Made by a program: the position numbers and the translations under genes. From assembly GCA_010645155.1 (NCBI GenBank), contig CM021318.1:11087331-11151330 (forward strand): a stretch of DNA of 64,000 bases, in the 5' to 3' direction. This document shows, piece after piece, positions 35,801 to 49,942 of this stretch (within the stretch, counting starts at the first letter, position 1; each line of letters starts with the position of its first letter). Under the pieces are notes generated by a model. The model worked only from the letters and a program-made list of their open reading frames with translations. It ran no database searches and was not told where the DNA came from. This stretch comes from Tigriopus japonicus. Taxonomy: Eukaryota; Arthropoda; Copepoda; Harpacticoida; Harpacticidae.

Positions 35801-38533
35801 CCAAAACGTGAAGCTCGGTGCATAAAGATAAGAACCGAAAAAACCCTGTGGCTACTCGACAGAAATTCTCGCAGAGCTGCATCCTCCAAAATGAGATCAA
35901 TTCTTGTTGGAAAATCATATTTAATCATAATTTCAAATTCAAGATTTAAGTTGGCATTTTCAACATGTTTCAATATACTTATGAATGTGGACGCTAATGT
36001 CTATTCGAAATGCACTTTATTGAATAACTTTTTCCATGGGCACCATCTATCCTTTTCATGCGAGTCGGATCTTTTTTTGTGAATGGGGTCAGGTCATTTT
36101 TCATCCACTATGGGTTGTGGTGAAGGTGGTGGCGGTTGTCGAGTGCCAGAAACCCAATGCCATGGTCCCCTTTTGAATGCATAGGCAGAACCAGGACCCA
36201 AGCAGATCAACGAATCTCATAGTGTCTTTGTCTTTATGGATTCGTTCGTGGCCAAGATGGATCCTTTTCTTCGATCTGTCTGATGGGTCCATAATGGACC
36301 AACGTGGATCACACAAGCTCTGTTCTTAAGTCCTCGGCAAGGACATCTTAGACTGCAAGTCCACCACAACAAAACCCACCTCTTTGTTCTGAGAGCTGGG
36401 TATAAAAGGCTCTGTGAAACCCTACAAATATAGCGGCACATGTTTTTTGCTCCACATGATAAATAGACCGGTAAAAGGTCTTGGAAGACAACTTTGCTTC
36501 GTTGTTCTTATAAGTAAAATGCGCCGTGTTGACGTTATGCTCAAAACAATGGATGAGTGTTATCGAACGAATTCAGCTGGGGCTTCTGTGGCCAAAATGG
36601 CAAGGGTTGCGTCAAAGTCTAAACCCCCAAAAATTCTCGAGCCAAATTCACATTCTTCGTTTTAACAACCAATCGGAACAAGAATTTTTCCCTCACGTTG
36701 CAAACTTAACCTATGTAATGCCTGGGCCGTTTTCTGACCCATCCTTAGCCTGTATAGCCCCCAAATCCCCAGCTGAATTTGGCCGACTACACTCATCCAT
36801 CGGGCTAAAATCAAGCCATACTTTGGAGTTTTCAATGAAAGAGTAGACTAAGCTAAGGGGCCTTTGAGCCATCTATGTATTCTCTTGCTCAATGTAAATC
36901 ACGCACCCCTGGGAAATCAGGTTAGCGGTGCATTTTCGAGAACCAATCCAAATACTTTCGATGATATTCCTACAACCATAACGATATTCCGTGGTCGCTT
37001 TCACCGCTCCCAACATAATGGTATCTTACAAAATCAAAGATGGTCTGGGCCAAGTCGAATAAATGTAGCTTAACCTATCTTAATCAGAGAGAAACTCTGG
37101 CCAGACGGAGAGGATTACGAAGTTAACCACGGTTCGTGCGTCATATTTAATCCGACCGAGCAATCGTGATCTCTAACTCTCCCTTGCCTAAGTTATTGAA
37201 TACCCAAAGTGAATAGCATAATCTCTGTGTCAACAGATCATGTCCGAGACGATGAAGCACGCTCTATTCTCTTGGTGAAGACCATCAAATATCATGATCT
37301 ATGGAGAATCATGTGGTGATCCACTCACCATCAACTACGACGTGCATTTCCAACGGGTTATTTTTATTTATAGGATTCTGACACACTTTTCTCTCTCTTT
37401 CTCTGCTCTCCTTATCATCAGGCCTCACAATTGAGAGCGAGTGAGCATCTAACGGAAAAGGACAAAAGATAGATCAGTTTGTGTGATGTGTCACATTCAC
37501 CATTAATCTTAAGTGTATATATAGTACAATGCTCTATAAATCGCACACACATGTGCCTTGTAAATCATTGTGTTGAGACATCCTGCGGATTTTGCCCCAA
37601 ACCCCAAACCCACTTCATGTTCCCAGTTCACCAGTTTCTTTCTCCCCATTTTGGTGAGCCAAAGAACATGACACAAACCAACAAACACGTTTTGCAGATA
37701 GATTAAAAACCAAAGAAATAAATCTCTTTCGAGTTCCGTCTGCAGTGACTTTTGTGTGCAAGAGCATTGTCCGTGGATCTTAGTTGTCCCACTTTTTCAC
37801 TCACTCACTCTCTCTCCTTTCTTTCTTTCTTCAACTCTTTAGAGAACCAGATCGGAAGAACCCAAGAGTCAGAGTCGAAAGTGGGAAAGTCCATAGAACA
37901 CAGTTGGAACACGATCCAATCAGTTTGAAGGATCCACTTAAATTTGTTATGCAGATTTATGGGATAATACCAAGGGTTAGCCTCCCCTCATACCTCGTAC
38001 CAAGGGCCAGTTTATGTACCTTCCAAACGGACTTTTTGTATAATTTATATTGGAGATGGAGGCGCTCAAATTCTTACTGATTCCTTTTTTTCTAGGTGTA
38101 AAACGTATAAACTTGTTTTGTCCGTCTGAACGTTCCACGTATAGGACTGAAGGCTTTTTGTGACATTCATTCCTTTTCCATAAAACGAATAAAGATGGAC
38201 TCTTGAAGATGTTGTTGGAGGTCTATTGACATTCCTCTTGTACCAAGATGTTTCTTTCAATATTTTCTTTGACATGTGTCCAGCATATTCGAGTCATCAG
38301 AGCAGAGAAAGAATAGCAGTACTCTATGCCAATATTGGATATCCATTAAAGCTCACATTGTGACTGCTCTTAGCCTCCATCGAAGCGAGGCGCTCACCGA
38401 TCTCTCTCTCACTCTCTCTCTCCCTGTCCTCCTCAACCACCACCTCCCTCATCCATTGGACTTATTTCTCTCTTATGCGTGCCATACACCCACCCACCCA
38501 TGCACGGATCCATTCATGCTTGTACTAAGAGTA

Positions 38534-38569
38534 AGTGAGTGAGTGAGTGAGTGAGTGAGTGAGTGAGTG
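38534..38569. repeat. (GTGA)9 microsatellite
   Basis: Nine uninterrupted GTGA tetranucleotides. Flanking sequence shows no gene structure. Likely length-polymorphic. Confidence 0.9.
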
Positions 38570-39277
38570 CGTTTGTGTCCCTGGTTCCATTTGATCCCTT
38601 CTTAAGCTCGATCAGACACTTGCCTCCCCAAAGAAAAAAGGCTTCTTCTCGCTCTGTGCTTTGAATTTGTCCTTCTTTCGATTTGCCTCGGTCCAGATGT
38701 GAGGCCCCCTTCGACACAAAGCTGCTCTGGACTCGCTTAGCTTTGAGTCGTTTCCCGATGAAAAGATGAGTGAGTTCATACATAGATGAGCCGTAGGTAG
38801 TAGCATGTATACGTACGTCGTCCATCTATTGCCAAGTTGGGTCAGTGAATGGGCGGAGGGAGGCATGTGAGGTTCAGAACCCTAGACTCGAGAAATCGGT
38901 CAACATCCCAACACGCATCCAAGAAGTGGATTTTCTACTCTGATCAATCAGGTCAGCTAGGCTTCTTTTTTCGGCTTGAAGGTGCGTTATGCACCAAAAA
39001 AATGTAACAAAGTCAATTGAGTATGGTATGCCAAGTTCTTAAATCGAAGATTTTTAAATTAAGCCAAGGATCTTTCTTGCGCCATTTGAGTGTTTTGGAT
39101 GGACCATTGATTTATGATCTGGCATATTTTTTTTGTAGTGAACCACTCCTCCATTTGATCGAGGGAAGCGATGAAAGACAGAAGGCGGAAGCGGGGATGA
39201 ATATATGAATTCGGCCAGATGATGATGGATTGGGAACTTCAACAACTGTGGGCTCTTATACTCTTCGTCATCCACAC

Positions 39278-39976
39278 TAGGGCTGATTCTCGAGAATTCT
39301 CGCTCGAGAATTCTCGAGAATTTCTCGAAAAAATCGAGGATCGAAAATTCTCGAGAATTTTTCCGAATTCTCGAGAATTTTCGAGAATTTTTTATTAGAT
39401 TACTCTAGGTCATATTTTGGAATTGATGGCAAAACTGTTTCATTCAAAACAAAAGTTTCAAGTAAAAGAACAATAGGAGCCATGAGCTATGTTTGAAATT
39501 TTATAAACATCTTTATGGTACATTCGAACAAGAAAATAACTCGTGAACCAGCCCAAACAAAATCTTCTCTGTCCAGATTGGAGGCAAGATTCTGTGTCTG
39601 ATTTTTTTCGAGATTCTATTGGCTGTGGTGGTGTGTACAAGAAACTCCTGTTTTGAAAATTACAGCTGACCAAAAATGCGAAAATGTCCGAAGTTTTAAC
39701 AATGTCAGTAGAACGTTTCAGAAATGTCAGAAATGAAATTTCAGATATTATTGTCCGTGAGGTCCAATCATTGTTTTTCACACTCATGTTCATATTGATT
39801 TAGGTATAAACTTTAAAAAAAAAACAATTTTAAGTGCTTTGGAAGCTTTGAATGTACATTTTTTTCGCTATTTTCACTTTTTCTCAAACTCTCGAGAATT
39901 CTCGAGAATTTTTCTCGAATTCTCGAGAAATTCTCATTCTCGAGAATTGAAATGTTCGAGAAAATCGTCAGCCCTA
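39278..39976. mobile_element. Non-autonomous hAT-type DNA transposon (699 bp) with CTCGAG-rich ends
   Basis: Starts TAGGGCTGA and ends TCAGCCCTA, flanked by a perfect 8-bp target duplication ATCCACAC at 39270-39277 and 39977-39984. Inside each end lies a dense cluster of the palindrome-containing motif TCTCGAGAATT: five CTCGAG sites at the left end and four at the right. hAT transposases bind subterminal repeats, so these clusters are the likely binding sites. The middle (about 39400-39840) is AT-rich, with one 111-codon minus-strand frame that I do not recognise as transposase. It shares its outer 9 bp with the 3803-4705 element, but its interior is unrelated. Confidence 0.88.
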
Positions 39977-42900
39977 ATCCACACAAAGACTAGGGGAGCA
40001 ATCATATTTGTTATTCATTGTCCTGCTCAATATCAAGACGATTGAGTGCTCTTTTCCATGCTTTCTTAGCCAGCTACGTGTAGGGATGTGGTCTATCTCA
40101 TTTTCAATAATGGATGACAAACAAACTGACTTGGAACTCATCATCTGAAAGCTCAAATGAACGCTTAATTGTGATGGAACTTTAAGATCGTGATTAAGAC
40201 TATGATGTACCACAAAATGATTAAAATGCCTTATTTTCTGCCATGGCAGAAGGTTATGACTGCACATGAATAACTAGCTTTATTGATATTGTTTGTTAAA
40301 TTAATTCAATCATGGGTCAGTGACAAGCGCACTCAAACAACTAACGTGCTAAAAAAAGGCCAGTCTTTAGATAATCTTCATTTCAGGTTCAAAGATGTGT
40401 GTTTTGTTCTCGATTTAAATTAGACAAGAAAGAACAAAACGAGATCAACTTCGGATTATCCACAACTGGTATAAAAGTTTCATTGTTGATCTTCTGCTTC
40501 TCCTTTTTGATCCGACTGGTCCAAAAAATCAAACTGATGAAGAAAAGAACGAAGAAAAACTTTATAAATTTCCCGAGGGACTTCAATCGAAGTAAAAAAG
40601 GTATTGCCAACTCTTCAGCTTTGTATCGGATGGATTTTTTGTCGACGGATTAGAAAGATGACAAGACTTCATGTCACGACATCTTGTAATCTTGTAGGGT
40701 TATGGGAATGTTTTCCAAACTGGTCTCATCTTGTTTCTCTAAATTTTTCTTTTTTAAAATTCTTGCACAATTGCCTGTAAAACGTTTTCTGGAAACATTA
40801 CATAACAACGCCAATATTTGAGAGTAAACTTTTGATGACTCGAGTTCCAAAGAGACAAGTCTGAAGCTTATCCCATTTTCAAATATTAGCAAGCTATTTA
40901 CAATGTACCACTTTACGAGGAAATGGCTGCCATATGACACGGCTCACGTCAAAAAAATCCTTATCAATCTTGCGATGACATGATAAAAATCCAAAAAATC
41001 AATACATGAGGAATAAGGAACAGCCAACGAACCAACCAGCCAATCTAGTAGCAAACACCCAACCACCCAAATGAGGAGCATGTTTTGAGCTGAAAGACCA
41101 AAAGCAAAACCAGCAGGCGATGACGGTCCATGGTGGAATGGAAAAAGGACTTCATTTTTCATTAGCTCCTAACTTGAAAAGTTTTCTTCCTGCCAGAAGA
41201 TGAGGGATAATGACGGTAAAGTAGGGAGAAAGCTACCGTAGTACGTAGCTGTTGCGAGCTCTCTAATAGATTCCCCCTCGTCTATTACAATCCTTTTAGT
41301 AGAGTTTTCGCCAAAATCTAAACCTCCAGGTTCCCTCAGCAACCAAAAAGAGTTCAGCACAAGTCGCCTGAGAACACATTGGCTAGATGGACAGGGGAAT
41401 GAATGAATACTCCCGAAGTTGCTAATTCTGAAGAAGACTTATAATCAACAAATGTCTTAAAGCATCGATCAATGACGCCAGGAGATTCAGAATAAAACTG
41501 CTTTTTTTCACAACGCCCATCTGCGTGAAACGAACTTCCAGAATGATAGAGAAAGCTAATCTATGTTCCTATTGTGGTTGGTCTGATTTGTTTAGCTAGA
41601 TCAGGCGGAACAGACCTTGTTCCATTGATGTTCCATGTTCTTTGCTAGCCAGTGACGTAAAGGATACAGTGGAAAATCGAGAAGGACCTCCAGCTTATGT
41701 GGCCCTTGACACAGAAATCCACTCTTGGATTATATCCGATTTACTCCCGTACCTAAAGGCCACTAATGCCAGGTTGGTTCGCGAGAAAACGTATCTGGAT
41801 CCCAAAGACCCGGTGGGAGTAGTAGTGGCCAATACAAACAACAAGGGCACATTGATCCACTGATACGAGGCGAATGGCAACTGTTTAGTTAGCTCGCGAT
41901 AATCCTTAGATAAATCAAAGGGGAGTGCATCCTTGAGGTCTAAGTAGCTGCCCTCCTCAAGGGGAGCATTTTTCTCATGTCCTTCGAATCGAGTCATTTA
42001 ATACCAACGACGAGATAAATCGAACACTTGGGGGAGTGTTTATGGGTGATAATACTGTCAGAGCACATAATCTTTATTCACGGTTATCCTTAGTGCCTGG
42101 AAGCTCTGAAGGCATACCTAACGTTATCAAATTCGAGTACCTCTTGTTTTCAGTGGATTGGCGTTCCTTGTTTGGATTGAAGTGAGCTGATTCCCCTCCA
42201 ATTGAAAAGAGAACTCATACCAAAACTGAAGGGATCTCATTCCGGCATGAATTCGCCCAGATGGCGAGGAAAGGGTTAGGCCAGTGACACAACCAATATT
42301 CTCAACATGTAAAAGGCGGAACAGCGAGGAAAAGCCGGAGAGACCTGCTCTCGATCACTCACGAAAACCCGTCTGGTTCATTTCCACACGGTCTCTGGAA
42401 AATATCCGTACATTGGCATGAATCCAAAGTGGATCCCTAGCCCTTGATACGCAACGTATGTATTCCCAGCAAGAGGGTCGTTCCATATTGCATCCGCTCT
42501 TCATTAGGTTTTTGCATCTTCATTGTTTATGTCTCTCATGGTTGATGACCTTCTTTCTCTCAAAAGGGAGTGGCAGGCATTGAGGCGTGTCTTGCTTTCC
42601 GCTTCGGAAATGGATCACTTCACAGTTGCTCTCTTAAGTGACGGAACGTGGACAAAGAAAGAACCACCATGTAGAGATCAGGGACGCCAAAATCGTCACA
42701 ATGAATATGTGCATTCTCAACTTGAGATGGCGTACTTAAAAACTGCCTTGAAAAGGCCATATGAACTTGTGACGCATATGTTTCAAACGCATCATTTACT
42801 GTACGTATTCAAAAGATCCTTCGAAATTACAGCCAACCTGAACATTGTTTGGCAAGCCTGTGCGAGTGAGTTGGAAACAAATGTGTGACTGGGAGTCTCG

Positions 42901-45900
42901 CTAATTGATCTTCTCCAATCAACCATGCGTCCCTCATCGCCATCCCTATCTTTGCTTCCAAGCGATCCCAATCGCTCCCACAACTCCATTCTACACAACT
43001 GGAACCGGCAGCAAGAGTTCCTTCCATGGTTCTGGACTGCATGAGCATCCAATGGTTAGTAGCCGCACAATCGACAGTTTGCTCGAGCCAAGAGCTCCAT
43101 GTGAGTCACTCAGGTCCTTTGGGATCAGCATGTCTATCGATGAAGAGAAAGAGAGAGAGAGATATCCAAAAGCACTTTGGTTCAACTTCTTCCGACTCAT
43201 TTATTCCGGAAAAAAACATCAGACCCAGACTCATTTGTTCATTCCTTAGTGCACCAATACAACCTTGTTAGTCTACGGTTGGTTGATTTACACTTACCTG
43301 TACAGTGTTAGTCAGATAGTATGGATCAAAAATTTGCTCAAGATTTATAAACCTGAAGCTTTGGTTGCGAAAGAAGCTCATTAGAATGCGCATTTTGATA
43401 ATGAGCGAAAGACTCCGACGTTGAGGCCATTAATTTGGAACCATTCATCCTTATCTCTCACTCTGTCGTGTTAAGATAACCCACTCTCCTCATCTCCAAA
43501 TGAAGCCGTGCGCATGAAGATACTGTCCTTTGGTAAAATACGGCCTCCCTTACTCGCCCTCTGAATTGCTACACTCAGTACAGTATTTCATGGACTTGAA
43601 TGTGTATGACCAGTATATGAAAGTGTCGGCAGCCACATCACTTCCAAAGCCTCCTCCTCCACGTATGTAGCCTCTGTCTCAAGTGCGGGGCTATCCTACA
43701 ACAGTTCTATGGTGAAGGCGAGGACTTGGTTGGCCTCTCTCGAACTTGGGTATAAGACAACAATAGCGAGGCTAGGACCATAAATAATGGTTAAAACACG
43801 AAAGAAGGGATCCTCGGAGCTAGCTAGCAATCCCAGGCACTAAAAGACGAAATGAGGGACACTGTCTCACATCGTTGGTGCATTAGTTCACGTGGACCCT
43901 AGTCAGACAGTTTTATTAGAGGTTCTATTCTTCTTTCAAAATTCATTTCTACACGAGTGAGATTTGACCAATTTTGTTGGGGAAAGAAAAGAACAAAAAG
44001 GGAACTGCACTTTGTCTACGAGAGCTAGATACAAGTGTATTCGTAACCACTACCAAAGAAACAACAGCAACAGAAAAATGCACACAAGGCGGATAGATAC
44101 AAACCAGGAGAGACCACTTTGAAAGAAGTTTCAAGACACGAGGTAATTGATCGGGATGGTGCAAACCAAACACAAAATAAGACACCATCAGTCTTCATTT
44201 CACAAGACAGAGGCCCCAACAGTGAGTCCGTTAGAGGAGAGTCAAAAAGTTACGAGAAAAGGGCCAGCCAAAGAACTACGTAAAACAAGAACAACCAGGA
44301 AAGGCAAGTCAACAAACTTCGTTTCGCTAGGAAGGAAAGGAACAAAGTTGGTCCTATTTCCTCTCGAACCCTTTCGTGACTAATATGATAACCTGGCCAA
44401 AAATGCACCAGAACTGATCTTCCCGATGGGTTGCTAAGTCTGAAAGTGCCTTCCTAGGGGTCTTGGGGTTAAATTTCGATGCTGATCCATATTCTCCCTT
44501 TTCTTTTAAGATGTGATGAAAAAAGGGAGAGAGAGCTGGGATCATGTATCATTGTCATGATCATTACTTCATCATGGAAATGCTTCTCCTTTTGCTTCTC
44601 TATTCTCGCGAGTTTCCCTTTTTACTGATTTTTCTTTGGACCAAAATTAATGATGGCCGACGTTTTGTTCCCGAATTGATTGGCCCCAAGTGGAGCATGT
44701 TTTGATCGTGAAGTGAACAAAGGCGTTAATGTATCAAGCTATCAAAACATTCTCATTACAACAAATGATTGCATTCCAAAACAACACAACTTGTAAGGGC
44801 TCTGAGTGTGTTTCCAATCCTATGCGAGACGTTTCTCTTCGTAACTGCTGACACAATCATCACTGATGATGATCCAGCCACGAAGGGTGAGTTCCAAGAG
44901 TCCCCAGGATCAGCAAATATGACGCAAACTATTATAAATTACTTGCTGATATCTTCCAAAAAGCCAACACCAGACATAGCAAACCATCCCCAAAGAGCTC
45001 TTCTAAAAGCTGAAGGGAGATAGCGACGGCAAAACACCCACCCTTCCAGATCATCTACAGATCATTACTATCATATCTTGGAAATGAGCTTTCAGCTCAT
45101 TTTATTTCAGGGTTCCTAGGATTATTGCTTTTATCGTTCCATCCCAATGTGGATATCTTGTCTCTCGCTGATCGAAACTTGGTCAGAGTCTCGTGATTAG
45201 ATCCAAGAAGGCCAACAAGAAAACTCCAAGACGACCTCTTTATCCAAGGTTTGAGATTCGTGTCGTTAAACCTCGAGTATTTGAGGGATCAATACCAAAG
45301 GAAAGGAGGGATCAAAACATGAGGAAAAGGGACGAGAGAAAGAAGGTTTCCCCTTGCTCACTCGGCAACCATTATCAGTATTTCCACCAACAACGACGTT
45401 GTTGTTGTTATTGTCGTCATTATCATCATAGAAAAAATGAGTCGTTGAAAATGACGGTAAGCAATCAACCCTTTCGTCCAACCAAGTCTGAGAAATGCTG
45501 ACTGGCGATGGATGACTCATGGGTAATAGTCGTGTTATTGATGCCCGACTGAATTTACTTCATCCAATGACTCCTCTTCAAGTTCTCACATTCATAAACT
45601 CCAGTTTATGTACTACTTCCTGAATATATTAGTCATCCCTTGCGTATTTGACTAACGAGAGTTTTCACGAGTGGTGTCCGAAATTCGGCAGAAAAAGAAA
45701 CTTTTTTGTGAAATTACCCCTTGACTTATTGACCGTGTCAAAGCGAATGAGCGTCAGGATCCTGACACAAGTTTGGGAAGGATGGCAATCAACTCGGTTG
45801 CCCATTCTCGTATCGTATCAAATTGGGAGAGATCTCTGTTTTGTTGTCATTTCTCGTGGGCCAAGGGAACAACGAACAAGTGAGTGCTCCAATAGAACCC

Positions 45901-48151
45901 ATTCACCCCTCAACATCGAGTTGGGAAGCAATTCACTGGAGAATTTCTCTGATGAATCTCAATCCAATTCCCCCTTCGAAACAAAGACGAATGAGCCTCT
46001 CGTTCGCTCGTACAATTTTCATGGACCCTCAAAAAACAAACCAACAGACACAGTCCAAAAGTCTGTCTTTGTTCAACTCAAAGGCATTGTAAAATGGACG
46101 GTACCAAGATCATCAAAAGCCAATTCTCGTTTTTTCCCTTCGGGGGATAAAGCGTTGATTACACGAGTCTTCACTTATCCGTAGGATACTGAGCAAGAGG
46201 GATCATATATTGTGTGCCAATCCGGATATGAACCAACTCAAAGGAGGGGGCTGACTGAGGAGTTTCTGAGCCCGAGTCACAAGCAATTGTGGTGCTCATG
46301 AGACGAAATTTCGGCTCAAACATGGGTTGCATGGCAATATCAAGCTGGAAGTGGAGAGGATCAAGCTATTGTATTCTATGTTCTAACTCACTGAGTGAAG
46401 AGCAGAGCACGTAGACCAGAAGACGAAGAAGGGCGAGGTAAACTTTATGAGGCGGAAAAAATAATGCGAGTGTTCCTTGATGTTCCATGACTGCCCCGAG
46501 ATCTCTACTTTTTACCGCCACCACTAACCCACCCTTGGCATGGTCTATTGAGCCATTCCGAATTAAGGGCTAACTTCTTCATAATCTAGAAGGGACTCGC
46601 TGAGTGATGTACTGTGTACTAGTTGCGAGAATTTTGCCCCAACGTCAGCGCCTAGGTTCAAGTTGACACATGTGCTTCACTGGTCGTCGGTGAGACGACA
46701 ATTTACGTAAAAGCCCTGTCTCTCACTAGTTTAATTGCAATGTTGCGGCAAATTTGTGTCCCCAATTTAGCGGAAACAAATGGCGAAACAAATCACAACA
46801 GCTGCTAAAATGCGAATGACCACTGGAGGAGGCCTGACAACAATGTACACAGAGGAGCGAGCACCTCACAAGCAAAGTGGACCAAGAAGGCAATTCGAGC
46901 CTTTCGAAGCCCTCTGGCAATTATATCACATAGTTTGCTGGTCCGACCAACCGTAAAATTAGTCTGTCAGCTTTCATGTTCAATGGGAAAGAAGGCCGGA
47001 CGACTAGAAGCTATGGAAGCAGCTAACTTTGCACCATCTTCAGTTCTTGCTTGGTCCAGACTCGCTAGTAGGACATATTGCCAAGGATATTTCAGGCGCG
47101 TCTTCTCAAAGGTCAAGATAACTTGCATTTGACTGGCTGTATCAAAAACATGTCCTGTAATCAAATTAAACTGGATTTTTTTCCTTGCTCTTTCAAGCTA
47201 TAACAAAACTGTCAATCAATTGGTGTCAAAACTTTCATAAACCTTTTCTTCGATTGAAATCCAACTTGTTTGATACATGACGCATTATTGAGAAACAACC
47301 AAATTATGACTTCTACAAATGTCATGCAACTTTTTGGATTCTTCTTGTTCCTCGTTTTCATGAAGGTTGTTGGAATGGGAGTTTTTTCTCACTTTCTTTT
47401 TTAATAAATAGTTTTCATTTGCCCAAATCAAAGCTAATAACGAGAAGAGTTTTCATCATGGTGCTTGTCAAGCCTGGTTCATTCCAAACCAACATCTACT
47501 CTCATCTGTGATGTTATTTTACTTTAAAGGGTGCTCTCAGAGCCGAACTTTGAAAAGAAATGTTTCTTCAAATCAAACCATCTTTTTGATGTGACCCAAT
47601 TTCTGTCCAAGTTGTCATCCTGTTCCAACTTCTTCTTTTGACTTGGCAAAAAAGAGGGAACATTTCTCTTTTTGGGACGGACAACAATTTGTAATGGAAA
47701 AAATGAAAAGAACATCAGATTATATGAAAGTGCTTGTTTTGAAAACAACGACATTCCCGTGAAAAACAATGAATGATTAAAGTATCTTACCTCGGGGAAA
47801 AAGTTAACGACAAGAAGTTGCCTGTGGCAATGAAAATAATTATAACAACACTTAAAAAGGATATGCCTATCCCCAAAAAGAAGCAGAATTGCTTTTAGGG
47901 ATTAACACTCGAAATCTGAAGTCTCGTTTTCGCTAAGATCCAATGCCGCCTTACTTTCACGTGTAAGCACGTGAATGAACTGGAACTGTGTCCAACATCT
48001 CTGGCAGTCTCCGAATGGAACGACCCGTGGAGGCACAAGGAAGAGAACACATCCAACGAGGAACGGAAAAGAGAGGAGGAGACGAATGCGCAATGGAAAA
48101 GGAACAACTCGGCTTCGAGCGAAAAGCGAGAGTGAGGGAAGAACGGGAGAC

Positions 48152-48217
48152 AGAAGGAAAGAAGGAAGAAAAGGAGGAGGAGGAGGGAGGGAGGGAGGGA
48201 GAAGGAGAAAGAGGGAG
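48152..48217. repeat. 66-nt pure-purine tract with G-quadruplex motif
   Basis: All 66 bases are A or G. It contains GGGAGGGAGGGAGGG at 48185-48199, four G3 tracts with single-base loops, the canonical strong G-quadruplex pattern. Purine bias continues less strictly from about 48020. Long open frames on both strands here are artefacts of the bias. Confidence 0.85.
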
Positions 48218-49942
48218 CCAAGAAGACCGAATGGAAGACAAGTGGTGCCCCTCAAGACCAAAAGACTCGCCCTCATTTCAAGGGCAGACATTACGATGGA
48301 TCCGGGGGTTTGTTGAGAAGTGACAAACCTTAGTTGGGGACACACTTTTTCGCTGGACGAATGGAATTGGAATGAACGAAGTAAGTACATTCGGACTAGC
48401 AAACGGCCAAAAAAAAACGACTCAAGGACCACGATCCAGTTTTCTAAAACTAAGGTTTCCTTTATCTGTTACATGCATGTAAGAGAATCGACATGGAGAT
48501 CTCCTACCGGGATTTCCTTGAAAATATATTAGTTTTCGACACCCAGATTTCACAGTTTTTGTGTTTGATTCCAAGGCGAAATTCAAACTAAATGTTTAGA
48601 ATTTTATTAGATCAAGTAAAATCTACTCATCATAAAGTTCGTTGCAATTTATCTTTGGTAGTGTTGTAAGTCAAATCTGTCCAAATCTGCCCTAGAGGCT
48701 ATTAGATTAGGGAAGGGATTTCGCAACCTCTGTGGAGTAAAAAAATGGACGGGGAAATATCTTTGACAAAAGAAAGTAGCAAAAGGGCACGGACGGACCC
48801 CTGAAAGATAAATCTATGATGTCTTAAATCCTAAAAATCTTGAAGATGAGTAGTGGAACTTGAAATGTGATTTGTTTGTGGTTTTGAAATTTGAAACCAT
48901 TAGCTGATGTTTTCGTGGCTTATCCGCTTCTATGCTTGGCCCTATGAATAAGCCAATCGGGTTTCAAATCGATTGAAATTCTCTACAACGATTGGTTGGA
49001 GCATGAGGAAAATCAGTCCAGTGCTTTTCTTTTTCCAGTACACAACATACATACAAGGAGACACAATATTGTGCTTTTCAAGAGCTTAAATTTACACCCA
49101 ATTTGGAATTTAAACAAATGCACCTAGTGCTATGAATAGCATCTTAATACATTATTTTCATCACTTATTTTTACAATTTTAGAATGTAGTTTTATGCAGA
49201 TGGATGAATCGCATTTACTTTGGTACTTGGGCCCAAAAATATCTATATTTTAGCACCAAAATTTCAGCTGATTTGATGAACACAAAAAAACGCAAAAAGT
49301 GAACAATATTTTTCACAAGATCCGAAATTCGGGAAAAGGGAGTCTCTCTCGCTTGATGTTCCGGCTTCTAAGAATGCATTCATATTTCTTAGCCAACCAA
49401 TGATACCAAGGAACTTAAGCAAGGTCGGCCCATTTGTAGTAATTAAGACTTCTGCAAAGTTAATTGCAATCCACAAAACTCACGGAAAGGACGCATTTTA
49501 AATTCATGCATCGATGACCGTGGTTGGTACAAAAGCTTGGCCGGCAAGTGTTCGCTCCCTTTGCACGGTGCCTGCCTACTTTGACAAAAAATAATTAGGA
49601 AAAAACTGAACAACCTCAGAAAACTGAACAAATCAGCTAAGAGCGACTTCCCTGCGTGCAGTTGGCGGACTTTACAATTTTGGGAGGACTGCAATTCATT
49701 GGCAACCAAATTAAAAGATGACAAACCATGACAGATGCTTTTTACCAACACAAATTAAATACCAGGGTTTCTATTTCAATTTGCTTTGCAAAAATAAAGT
49801 TTAAAATAGTCGTGAAAATTTAGGAGCTGATCCTTCAACAGCATGGTTGAATTAATCTTTAAATACTATTCCTTATCAACCCACTATGCAAAGGTTGGCC
49901 AACAGTAACTTGTTGGTAGATCAATTTTCGTGTAAATGTTAG

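Noticed and set aside
45648..46184. Plus-strand 178-codon frame
   Set aside because: No recognisable domain, no clear splice context, and an overlapping plus-strand frame is also open; treated as chance.
47902..48432. Minus-strand 176-codon frame and overlapping plus-strand frames rich in Ser/Leu or Arg/Glu
   Set aside because: All derive from the polypurine/polypyrimidine bias; several frames on both strands are open at once, as expected for such composition.
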